From NCBI GenBank assembly GCA_003415625.1, contig PYIU01000003.1, forward strand, positions 3,720,001 through 3,784,000: a stretch of DNA of 64,000 bases, written 5' to 3'. Under the pieces are notes generated by a model, which had not been told where the DNA came from, did not search any database, and saw only the letters and a program-made list of their open reading frames with translations. The DNA is from Aquanectria penicillioides (lineage: Eukaryota > Ascomycota > Sordariomycetes > Hypocreales > Nectriaceae). Both the position numbers and the translations under genes were made by a program. Positions 9,952 to 20,425 of this stretch are shown one piece after another. How positions within the stretch are numbered: position 1 is the first letter of the stretch; every line of letters starts with the position of its first letter.

Positions 9952-12767
9952 CTCATACCTTCCGTAGTGGGATAAATCAATTAGACTTTTGGAAACCACC
10001 TCCAGGGGGCCCGGAAGCTAGGACGTGCTTACCTAGGTAGGTGCCTACCTACCTACATAGGGTAGTACCTAGTCCACAGCGGGTTAGGGGGGTTCAATGG
10101 CCCAGGAGTGGCCTGGCACAGGGCCCCGTCATCGCCTGCACGAGCTCCGTGCACGACGCCAACCACAACCATTTCGGCATGACGACATCTCCATGGACGC
10201 TATCCGTACAATGCCCAACACTGGGCAACCCCCATCTAGATCACGGGGAGATCACAGGGACCAGGGTCGCACTACAGACGCCCGACCGGGAAATCTGGAC
10301 ACTAACTAGAATGGGGGTACAGACTATGGGTAACTCAAGTCAGGCATCGTACTGGCGCCCGCAATCTTTCGGCTCTGCTCATGCTCACACCCAAGATCGC
10401 GATGGCTCACGTTGGACAGCGTTGGTCCGGATCACAACATTGGTCATGAATTCACCACACCGATGTCTTCGATTCGCCTAGTGAAGTGCAGGGTGCCCAT
10501 CGCCAGATAGGTGTCTCTCAGATGTAGTGGACCCGGAGCATTGTCACCGGAGCTTGCTGGGCCAGGACCCCGCTGGCATTGTCCATGCCCTCGGCGCATG
10601 GCGGTTTGAGGGGAGCTATCTAATATGGAGGGGCGAGGAGGGAAAGAGGGGCAGAATGTGTGGTAGAAAAACAGGAAATTTGAAATGCTCGGGGCAGCGT
10701 GCAGTGCTGGGTATGGGTGGTCCCCGGTCTACTCCATATCCCCAATGTTGCTCTGCGCGAGGGTTTGTGTGTGGCCTGAAGCCCAGGTCCACGAAACAAC
10801 ACCTTTCTCCTTGCTGATGATCACGGACGACTTGCTCCGGGCGGGGAGAAGATGGCTGCAACTGATGAAAGTTGTAACTTTATCGTTTTTTCAGTCATCT
10901 TGACAAAGGCCCCTGTATTCATTACGTAGAAACAGATGCTTATTAGAGCATGCATCGACATACCTGTTACTTTGGAACCAATTCGTTCTCTTTTTTCGAG
11001 TTGATTCTATGGGACCGTGGATGGGGGTGCTTTGCCCGACAGGACACAGGGCCAGGGACATTGACCTGGCACTATTGACAGGCGCAGAGACTCACCCACA
11101 CCATGTAGCTCTTCTTGCTAGCGAGATTGAGAAGCCACCTACGTCTTCATCTGATTTGGTGGTTTCTACAGAGACTTGGATCTAAGCTAGCCCGTCGGTG
11201 AACCTGGTCCCAAAACGGTTACCAGTGGATGTCAAAAGGTGGACGGGTCGCAGGAGCCACGAAAACGATTCTATCGTAATAGCCCTTTGGGAAAGGGTCT
11301 TGGGTACAAGCACGAGCAATCCCATTCTGACAGTTCCCAACACTTTGTAGATCTTCTGCTTGACATGCGACGCAAGGTGCTTGGGGTGCAATTGGGGGTA
11401 ATTGACATGTGGGCCTATCCCGAGGCGAGGTGAGGCTCAGAAACCAGCTTGGGACAAACAGACAGGTACCGGTAGGTCAGGTACCTAGATGTAGAGAGAT
11501 ATGGAGCACAGGGGGAAGCGCCTAGGGTGGATGGTAAGCGATTAGGGGTTGTTGGGAATCTCTTGTTTTCTTTGAATGTATCACTCTTCCTATGCGGATG
11601 TCTTGGTCCAGTATCAACTGGAAAACGAAAGCGCATGGAACTTGCCCCCCTGTGGCTTTTTTTCTTTATTATTTTTTTTTTTACCTGCCCCTTCCATCCT
11701 TCCCTCCCTTAATGTGTCCCAACAGAGAGGCTTGCAAGTCGGCAACGTACGCACTGGCGGCCCACTAAAGCCTTGGATCTCATTAGTACGCCGCAAGCCA
11801 GTTCCCCGTCTGAGTGGTGGCTCGAGCCCGGGGTGGCTTCACGGTGGCTTCACTGTGGCCCCAGTAGCCCTGGTCCAGCGCCCCCCTCAGTGGATGTCGG
11901 TCAACGCCAGTGGCCGGCCGATGGGCCCAAGGCGGGGGATCCCTCGGTACGGCTGCGCTACATGTACCTTTGTCCTTGCGCTAACAGACAATTCTCATCG
12001 AGATCGATCGTCATACTTTCTCCCGATCAACGTCGCTGGATCGAACGAGGATCGAAAATCCTGCCCTGGAACGCTCCTTTTGCCTCCATCGCCCTTCACA
12101 GCCGGTTGCAGCGCCATGTCCGAGTGCTACACCACGCGCGTTCCGTATATAAGTCCACCATGGCCCGATCGCGATCTGGGTCTTGGTGTGGTCAGTCCAA
12201 TTGTCAACATCGCCTGGGCCAGCACCAAGCTTCATCTGACCTCAATCAGACATACGGTTTTGCCTTCCAGGTCCCTCCGATACCTGTCAAACTACCTACC
12301 TGCTTGACCGCGCCTGCACATGCACATTTTGACATCAACAGTCCAATAGTGAATGGTAACCCACGGATATTGGAATCCTGTCGCTTAGTGCACACAAATA
12401 TCATTCAAAACTGGCCAAGTCTGCATCGCCATCACCATTTCCAATTCCTGCTGCCCACTCGCATCTGCGGCTCTCCCTACGCACACGACCGACCTTGCTC
12501 TCCGAATCCTTCCAACACGTCGAGCCTTGTCTTGGTCACCGCATCTGCGTGTCAAGCGGCTGAAATCAAACGTCTTGACGACTAACTCTAAGCTGATCAC
12601 CGCTTTGAGCCGTCCATTCATCTCTCAGGCCCCGCAGTTGGCCCCGAGCGCACCTCACCTTTCAGCCCCCAAACTCTCGTCGGGGAGCTTGTTTTGAAAG
12701 TCCACTGTGGTGGAAAGAAGCGTATACCAGAGAGACACTCTCCAGTACCGCATCATATATATCCGCA

Positions 12768-13934
12768 ATGCCTAAGAAATATCTTGACGTCGATCCCATC
12801 GACTCCTCAATGGCCGCCGATAAGTATCAGCGAAAAGTAAGCCAGCCAGTCTCCCTATCAATGATTCTTCCTTCACATCGAAAGTGCGACATTTCTTCAA
12901 CTATGAGTTCCACAGTTGCTAACGGTACTTCCCCAGACCGAGCGATCACATGAAGAAAATCAAGAGCGCGCATATATTGCCGCGTCGAGGCGAGCGGATC
13001 GGAGCATCGAAGCTCGTGTCCAGTCTGCCCGCATGGCAAGCGAGATCCATAAGAGACGCACTGGCAAAGCCTTTCGTATCACTGAAGAAATCGTTATGAA
13101 AGAGGAAATGTACGAGGAGGAAGAGGACGAGTTCCCACGATCGTATCGACTCCTAAGTCCACACATGCAGACTTCCTCAGCCGAGATGAATTCGCGCATC
13201 GAGACCTATCTTACAAACAGGGTTGCCATGTCGAAACTACTGTCCGCTACTGAACAAGATTGGCGCGAGAATGCCATCAATCGGGCTTTTGCCGAGACTT
13301 TCCCAAATGCCGATCGTCACGCCCAGAGCCTCTCGCAGCGGTGGTCAACCCCCGGATACCAGATTCCCTCTCCCCAGATTGCCCGTCTCCAGAGCCCCAT
13401 CGATACCTCGTTTGACTCGAAATTTCAATCTGTCAACTATGGTACTGATACCACCCAAAACGAGCGAAGCCGCTCAATGTCGGCCGTCTCCCCGTCAGAC
13501 TTGGATGTTGACAGCACGTTCTCGCCGCTAGACCTGACCCCTGGGTCAGGGTCTCATCCGGAGACACCCCAGTCGCAGCCATCATCCGGGTTCAGCGGTG
13601 GTAGTGCCCCAGTATGATAGATTTCGGATTGGAAGGGTCTGCTTTCACCTCTGATCTACCCCCCGAGGCCAAGATGTTGCTAGAATGTGTGGACCTGAAC
13701 AACTCGCTCGCCGGAGTCACCATGGGTCAGGAATGGGCTACTGGCTGTACACCCATGTACACATATCCCGACCTTTCTAAGCCAACCAAAACTGACGAGG
13801 AAGTTGACACCGGACTCTTTATGCATAATCCAGGGTCAATGGAGTGGGATGCAGCCATGCAGCCGATCGCACCTGAAGAGCCCTCATGGGACAGTTTCAT
13901 CAACGACACTGCTTGGAACACCGAGTCACAGTGA
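12768..13934 (+). CDS. Conserved fungal protein of unknown function (frame break near 13607)
   Basis: Exon 1 is 12768-12836, with a 100-nt intron (GTAAGC..CCCCAG); exon 2 starts at 12937. The frame then runs to a stop at 13615-13617. The adjoining frame, open from just before that stop to 13934, encodes an acidic, Trp-containing C-terminus (PSWDSFINDTAW). One additional base in the CCCC at 13607-13610 would join the two frames into about 355 residues. The N-terminal half is charged and helical, rich in Arg and Glu (for example RRTGKAFRIT followed by a Glu-rich run). The middle is Ser/Pro-rich and the end is acidic. I believe this is a family conserved in Pezizomycotina and of unknown role. 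The layout suggests a nuclear regulatory protein, which is inference only. The start is supported by ATG at 12768 and the clean intron. Confidence 0.72.
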
Positions 13935-16270
13935 TTGTGTCAAAGCACACCACTTCGATTCGCGATGACCTATAATTTGGTTCATTCCTGTTCCAATTAC
14001 CTCTATTGGTAGCGCACAACATCCGATCGGGCGCCACGATCAGACTCAATTCCAGTGGAGACCCAACAGTAACTGACAAGTTGGTTACCCTGGAAGCACA
14101 TGAATAGATCTGTGGTTGTTGCATGGTATAGTCACTGTTTAGATGTTTTGGACGTTTTGGGATCGCCATCTCGTGGAAACTTGAAAGGGGTTGGTCGAGT
14201 GTGATGAGGTGATGCCACGCAAGTGTACGAGGGGCAGAGAATAATGGTTGGGTCTTCTTGGAAGCGGAATGAGCGTGTTTTGGTATCGTCCCTACTTATG
14301 ATTGATTTAGGCGATTAGGTGTTTATGCATGATTGGGGTTTTTTGCACACGCCCTTGATATCCCGGAGGCAGTGACATTGTGGCTGCCCATAGAAAAAGG
14401 GGGAGAGACCCAAGACACCTAGAGGGGAAAAGGTGGATGATTATATAAGGATACTGGGTCTGGATGAAAAGTGGTGAATAACTGGCCGGTCAGAAATACG
14501 ATTTTGAGGAGGTAGTCAAGACCGGAGAAAAAAATGGATAAAATAAAAAAAATACAGAGCAGTTCCCAGCTGAAGCATGAGGCGGCCAGGTAATCAGGCA
14601 TACAAGTGACTTCTAGATATCGGGCATTCTCCATGTTCCCGATGCGGCAACTCGCGGGGATACGATTCGCTGGGAGATTTGGGTTGACGATGCGTCGTTG
14701 GATACGGCAGCCCGCGGCTGGAATATCCCTGACGTACAGGTAGCGGTACCCACACCGGCGCGATAAGGGAGGGCGATGGGAAGGCAGGTTGAGCAGGGGT
14801 CAAGTAATGTTGAGACATACAAACGTGCGAGTCAGCGGTCAAGACAGAATGAATCGTCGGGCGGGTTTGCCCCCATGCTTGCTCCGTACACGCACCCATA
14901 GCACATAGTCGGGTACCGGTATTGCACAAAATTCGCCCTCGCGGCCTGTCGACCAAGGGCTTTTCACCTGCTTCGCCTTGGTAATAAAACCAAAAGCAAT
15001 AAATCGAGCGCCGCCTCCGTTGATAGTTCGGTTGGCCAGTTCAACGGGCATGGGCGGCGGGCTGGCACGGGTACCGGGGGCCAAACACAACGGCGAGTCT
15101 TGGACCCTCGTGCTCGCCTTGTTCGACGAGAGGAAGTCAAACGGCAAAGCTGATGGCGAGGCTAAACTGGGTTTGGAGGTGGGCGGCAGATGGGATGAAA
15201 GCCAGAGGGCGGCGCCATGTGCGCCAATGATTGGCCTTTCGCGAGCTGCTTCGAGAGGCGGGAATCAGCGAACGCAGGGTCCAGGCCCGTGGTAGGTTTG
15301 AAGCGGTCGGGTGGTCTGGCATTGGCTTTGGCTTTGGCTGGAGGCGACGGGATAAGATAATTTACGGAGCAGTGGGAGCGAAGGCGGCCAATCCAGAGAA
15401 ATACATGTAGGTGACTAGAAGACTGAGAAGGAAGACGCCTTCTGTCTCTTGACTTGTCTTGTCGTGTTTCGCCTCCTCCTCCTGTCGAGCGTGCGATCTT
15501 GATTGATGCGACTCGAATTGAATCGAATCGGCTCAACTCGACTTGACTCGACGTCGGCTGAACACCACCTCTGCCACCACCAGCGTAAGTGAGCATGTAT
15601 TTCTATTTGAGGACTTGTCGACAACCATTCCCCCCTCCCCCCATCAACGGCCACTGTCACGGGCGGCGTCGGCATCGGCATCCAGACTCCGACAGCAGCA
15701 TCCATCCATCTGGCTTTGCCTGTTGTTGCCTGCCAGACGGCGGATCCTTGCCATCTTACGCAGCCTCCCGTGGTCTCTTGACCCTCCCAACAAGCCACCC
15801 CGCCAAGTATACCACCCGCCAAAGACAAATGCCCAGCACGCACGTCCCCTACGCTGCCCACTGTGTCCTCCCTCCCCCAGTGCCGTCTTCAGCAATTCTT
15901 CACGCCTCCTCCAGCGCCTTCAGCGCCAACTGCCCCCGTCCTATCGCCCTAACGAATCCACCCCGCCAAAACGTCACACTCGGCCCCAAGGGACTCCCCG
16001 TAGACTTCGCGATCCTCAGGATATACGCCACCCCATCCTCGATTTTTTTTTCCTCCCCTTCCCCCCCCCCCCCCCCCCCCCCCCTACCGTCCTCGTCTCA
16101 TCATCACTTCCCCTTCTTGCAACTCTCAAAGTCGCCTGCCTTGGCCCTTCGCGGCGCTGATTGCCTCCCCCAGGCCTAACCCCAACCGACGGACCAGCTA
16201 ACCTGAACCTCGCCGCCCAGGAGCTCCCTGTTGCAGCGTCCGCCAAGCTTATCGAAAACTCCCAACGACA
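13935..16270. other. Intergenic region and CT-rich leader of the oxysterol-binding protein gene
   Basis: The 3' flank of the preceding gene is followed by an AT-richer stretch (14400-14580). A long CT-rich tract lies at about 15440-16150 upstream of 16271 and includes C24 at 16061-16084 and GACTCGA-like short repeats near 15505-15553. Two overlapping ORFs of about 200 codons on the plus strand (15543-16179) are Pro/Ser/Arg-rich products of this biased composition. I read the tract as promoter and 5' leader. Confidence 0.55.
16061..16084. repeat. C24 homopolymer
   Basis: Twenty-four consecutive C bases follow a T/C-rich segment about 190 bases upstream of the oxysterol-binding protein start codon. 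Its exact length is likely to be unreliable in any assembly. Confidence 0.95.
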
Positions 16271-17985
16271 ATGTCGTCATCGACGCAGCCGCCCGCGGCC
16301 AACGCCCCGGAAGATCATCAGAGTGATGGCTCCAAGCTGCGAACGTTTCTCGGGATCCTCAAGAAGTGAGCTGGCCCCCTTTTCCCTCTGCGGCGCGATG
16401 CCCTCGCCGCCAGCCCCGGAAGCGACCAGAGCTCCTCCAATATAGTGCGAGGTCGGACCTTGCTCAAACGTGCGGAGCAGGCGGTGGAGATGGGCATTAG
16501 ATGGCCTCGCTTGCAGCGACTCGTTGGGCTATGGGGACATTGTGCTGACCGCCTCTCGTGTCGAACAGGTTCATTGGCGTCACGGATCTAGCTTCGGTTC
16601 GATTCTCGCTGCCCTCGCAACTCCTCGAACCCACCCCCAACCTCGAGTACTGGACCTACCTCGACGCCCCCAATGCCTTTGTTGCCATCGGCACCTCCGA
16701 CGAGCCCCTCGACCGCATGCTCGAGGTTGTCCGCTTCTGGTTGACCAAGGATCTCAAGTATGCCAAGGGCAAGCCTTGCAAGCCATACAACTCGTGTCTG
16801 GGCGAGTTCTTCAGAGTGCGTGGTTGCCTTGCGGAACCGCTCTCCAGTGCTCTGCGACGAGGATGGAACGCTGACTGCGGTGCAATAGTGCAACTGGGAG
16901 ACTGAGGACAATGCGCCTCTCATCAACACCACCAACCTCCAGGCCGATACCAATGGCAACGCCAAGGGAGGACTCGCCAACTTGAAGGTCGCCGCCAAGA
17001 ACGACAAGAATGCTTCTTCCGTCTCGCTGTCAGTTCCCCAGCATGGAACCAGCAACGATAGCCATACTCTCCGCGTCTCGTATCTCACCGAGCAGACGTC
17101 TCACCACCCTCCCGTCAGCGCCTTCCATGTCACATGTCCCGAAAAGGGCATCAGTGCCCGCGGCTTCGATCAGATCTCTGCCAAGTTCACCGGCACCTCC
17201 GTCAAGGTCCTGCCTGGCGAGCACAACATGGGCATCTTCATCACCCTCGCCAAGCGCGACGATGAGACCTACCAGCTAACTCACCCCGCTGCCCACCTCG
17301 GCGGTCTCCTGCGAGGAACCCTGAGCGTCTCCGTCAGTGAAATGGCCTACATTTCCTGCCCCAAGACCAAGATCAAGGTCATTCTGCACTACGTCGAGGA
17401 GGGCTGGCTGGGCCGTACCACCAACAAGATTGACGGAGTCGTCTTCAAGTACGACCCCGAAAACGATACCAAGACCCGAGTGCTAGACGTTCCTGAAGAA
17501 GACGTCCTCGCGAGATTGAGCGGCCCCTGGCGCGAGAAGGTCATCTTCACCCTGGGACCCCGCCCTGTTGTAAGTTTCATCTGCCCTCGTTTGAGTGGGT
17601 AACGTCCACCCTAACCACCAAGGTGCAGAAATCCGTCCCCGTTGAGGAGCAATACACCATCATCGATATCGAGCCTCTCAACGTCGCCCCCAAGGTAGTC
17701 CCTCCCAAGGAAGCCCAGGCCCCCAACGAGTCCCTCACCCTCTGGGGCGGTGTCACCGACGCAATCCTCTCCAAGCAGTTCAGCAAGGCTACCCAAGTCA
17801 AGGTTGAGCTCGAGGAGGCCCAGCGCGAAAAGGCCCGCCAGCGCGAAGCCAACAAGGAGACCTTCCAGCCCGTCTTCTTCAAGCACGTTACTGGCAACGG
17901 TGGAAAGCCCGACCTCACCGAGAAGGGTCGCATGGTCCTAGAGCGGGCTCAGAAGGGCGAATGGTCGCTTGAGGGCGTCTTATAA
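16271..17985 (+). CDS. KES1: Short oxysterol-binding protein (Kes1/Osh4 type)
   Basis: Four exons: 16271-16365, 16569-16815, 16889-17569 and 17629-17985 (or from 17623), about 459-461 residues. It is a soluble sterol/PI4P exchange protein acting at membrane contacts and the Golgi. The family fingerprint EQTSHHPP is at about residues 182-189, preceded by the lid/ligand-binding N-terminal region (KPYNSCLGEFFR before the second intron). The sequence then follows the OSBP-related fold through EKVIFTLGPRPV to a Lys/Glu-rich C-terminus. There is no PH domain or ankyrin repeat, and the length fits yeast Osh4 (434). Intron 1 is unusually long (203 nt) for this window. Intron 3 has two possible acceptors six bases apart (AAG at 17620-17622, CAG at 17626-17628), which would add or omit Val-Gln. 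Confidence 0.95.
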
Positions 17986-18895
17986 TAAGGGCTCTTCCCC
18001 GGTTCCTGGAGCGGGCAAGGAGGGCGAGGAGGGGGAGGAGGAGGAGGAGGAGGAGCAGGGATAGAACAGAAAGAACGATGAGGGTAGACAAGAGGGGCGA
18101 ATATAACTAGGGACGAGCGGATTCAACATACTGGATTTGATATACACGGTACATGTTGCCACAGAGGCACTCCTTGGGATAGACAGAATACATCAATCAT
18201 TGCGCTGGTGGAGGAAGCAGTTTGTTGTCAACAGGACAAGGCAGAGTGGATGGATGGACGGATGCATGGCGGGCTGCGCACTCGTTATCCGGAGTTGCAG
18301 GAGTTTGATTCTTCTCAGAATTGATTAGCCTTACATAGCACGATTTTTCGCACGCCAAATCTCCCCTCCCCATGTTTAGAAATGGGCAGGTCACTCAGTG
18401 GATGGGGGAGACGACGCATGCATGTCAAGCAATCATGTCAAGCAAAACCCCGGGCCTGTTTCGCCGTGTACGTATGTCGTGGTGCGCCGACAAAAACGGC
18501 GGCCCAGGTGTGGACCAGCATCATGGGTTATATAATCCACTTGGTGATGAGGGGAAATGGTAAAAAATAAAAATTAAATTTTACAGTATACGACTCAAGT
18601 TACCGCTTCTAAGTCCTAAGCCTGGACCTTGCAGGTGCAGTTGGAGATCAACAATAAAACACACTTTGACTGAGCTTATCCAGTCTGCGGGGTGATCGTA
18701 TGACATTACAATTTATTTTTGGCATTTAGTTTGACCTCGCTAGATCTCATAGTATTGTACAAGAGCGGCATTTCCCATTGAAGACATTTCCATATCAAAT
18801 CCTTTTTTTCCTACAGTCCCCCAACTGAAGCCATATCAAGGGGGGGGGGGGGGGAGGTTTCCACCAACGGCCTCGCGTTACTCAACCGCAGACAC
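17986..18895. other. Convergent intergenic region
   Basis: This separates the plus-strand oxysterol-binding gene from the minus-strand MAM33 gene, so both 3' ends lie here. It contains a GGAGGA-type tract (18023-18055) just after the first stop and a G15 run (18840-18854) close to the MAM33 stop. The AT-rich segment 18556-18800 probably carries polyadenylation signals. No gene is seen. Confidence 0.55.
18840..18854. repeat. G15 homopolymer
   Basis: Fifteen G bases lie about 40 bases beyond the MAM33 stop codon on the minus strand, so the run is C15 in its 3' UTR. Confidence 0.9.
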
Positions 18896-19843
18896 TTAAG
18901 CATCGATAAAGGCCTTGACGTTGCTGAGCCATCGAGTGTACTCGCGCTGCTCCTTGACGTCGACGTAGTCGGGAACGAAGACGGCAAGGCTCTGAGTGAT
19001 GCCACGCTCCTCGAGGAAGCGCTCCATGAGGACCTGGAGGTCATCGTCGAGGCTGCCGAAGGGGGGCCGGGGTAGACGTCAGCACGCTTCTGGGCGGCCT
19101 CGGGGCTCTCGACCTTGGCGACCTTGGCGTCCTCGTAGTAGAAGAGGTTCTCGACGACAATGTTGCCGTCCTGAGCGGTGGCGTCGATGTTGAGAGCGCC
19201 GGTGGTCTTGCCGGGCTTCTCAATCACAATGGACAGGTTGATGGGAGCGGCGGACTCCTCGTCGAGCTCGTCCTCGAGGTCCTCATCGACCTCGTCCTCA
19301 CGGCCACGGGCAGCCTGGCCACGCTGACCGTTGATGCCCTCATCCTCAAGGCTATCCTCCAGGGCGGTCTCCTCAGCATAGGGGTCGTAGTTGGTGATGT
19401 CGGCAATGGAGAAGCTGACGGTGATCCTGTATACGGGTTAGCAAAACAGAGTAGATCTCAATTGGGCTCTGCTAGACGTACTTCTCTTCGCCGAAGCTGC
19501 GCTCCAGCTTGACAACCTCCTGGCCGGGGGTATCAATGAGCTTGAAAGCGCTGTTGTTGAGGAAGTCCTTGATGCTGGCGGGCTCCTGCTCGTTGGCCTT
19601 CATGTCCTCCTCGATCTGGAGCTCGCTCTCGAGCTTGGCAGAGAGCTCATCGTCGGTCTCGCCCTCGGCAGCACGGCGGAAGACGGTAGTAGAGAAAGCA
19701 GCACGGGCAGGGCGGACGGCACTGAGGGCGGAGGTCTTTGCAAAAGTGCTGGGACGGGCAATGGCAGACTGGCGGAGGGTGGCAGCAGAGAGACGAGCGA
19801 CAGCGCGGGGCGCAGATCGCGCAAAGGTGCGGACGGAGAGCAT
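18896..19843 (-). CDS. MAM33: Mitochondrial acidic matrix protein MAM33 / p32 (frame break near 19061)
   Basis: Exon 1 is 19482-19843 and exon 2 is 18896-19426, joined by a 55-nt intron (GTACGT..ACAG). The N-terminus (MLSVRTFARSAPRAV..) is an Arg/Ser/Ala-rich mitochondrial presequence. Acidic and helical segments follow (DDELSAKLESELQIEEDMKA), then the p32 core (LIDTPGQEVVKLERSFGEEK, ITVSFSIADITN, an acidic loop, NLSIVIEKPGK). The conserved end, LDDDLQVLMERFLEERGI to WLSNVKAFIDA, is in another frame. One more C in the run at 19061-19066 (minus-strand CCCCCC) would restore about 297 residues, the family length. The protein forms a doughnut-shaped homotrimer in the matrix and supports mitochondrial translation and respiration. 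The gene is therefore either mis-sequenced or broken near residue 241. Confidence 0.88.
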
Positions 19844-20425
19844 TGTGAATTGGGTTCAGGGGAGAAGAGAGAAATTAAAAGAGAAGAGACGGTGCAAGTC
19901 GAGGCGTTGGCGACGAAGGGAAAGGGAAACGGAGACTCGATGGGCTGATGTTGGTACAAAAAATTGATGCTTGATGGAAAAGCTTCCAGAGCTCCTTAGA
20001 AAAATTTAGTGCCGGTGCCGCTAGCAAATCAACACATGACAATTGACTGGCTGGCGGGTGGAGGGTCTCGGCGGGAAGCGGGAGAGCGCACGTGTTCACG
20101 TGATGAAGCAGGTGATCAGCAATGTTCCCCTTCACTGACAGCCAAGTTGCTGCCAATTACCCTGCTAGCACGCGTAAAACCCACTATGCCACTAGCAAAA
20201 GTGTAAGGCACCTTACTCCAGGTACTAATGCAAATAGGCCATATATACTCGCGACACCTGCATAGATAGGTACATTATGGGCTTCGACGGGGCATTGAGA
20301 TTCACATCCGGATGCATGAATTATTCAAAGTGTGCATGAAATTCGTAGGTAATTTACATCATCAATTAATATGTGTATATATACAAATTATAGGTCTTTG
20401 ACGCCCATTTTACATGTACTTTTAT
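19844..20425. other. Intergenic region upstream of MAM33
   Basis: MAM33 promoter and leader plus the 3' flank of the Zn2Cys6 gene. The strongly AT-rich stretch at 20330-20430 fits a 3' flank. No gene is seen. Confidence 0.55.

Larger units (their letters stand above)
7962..12767. other. 4.8 kb gene-poor region
   Basis: I see no convincing protein gene here. Many ORFs of 60-270 codons exist (for example overlapping frames at 11576-12585), but they overlap in several frames and show no domain or splice logic. Notable contents are the GATGC pentamer array at 9592-9630, an imperfect inverted repeat at 9890-9951, clusters of GGTACC/CCTACC motifs near 10030-10075 and 11465-11490, and a long leader-like CT-rich segment upstream of 12768. 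A regulatory or non-coding transcript cannot be excluded. Confidence 0.5.

Noticed and set aside
11576..12585. Overlapping ORFs of 243 and 270 codons
   Set aside because: Two frames open over the same CT-rich DNA, no domain and no splice structure; more likely the leader or promoter of the gene at 12768.
15543..16179. Two overlapping ORFs of about 200 codons before the oxysterol-binding gene
   Set aside because: They arise from CT-rich leader sequence, are Pro/Ser/Arg-rich in both frames, and one crosses the C24 homopolymer.
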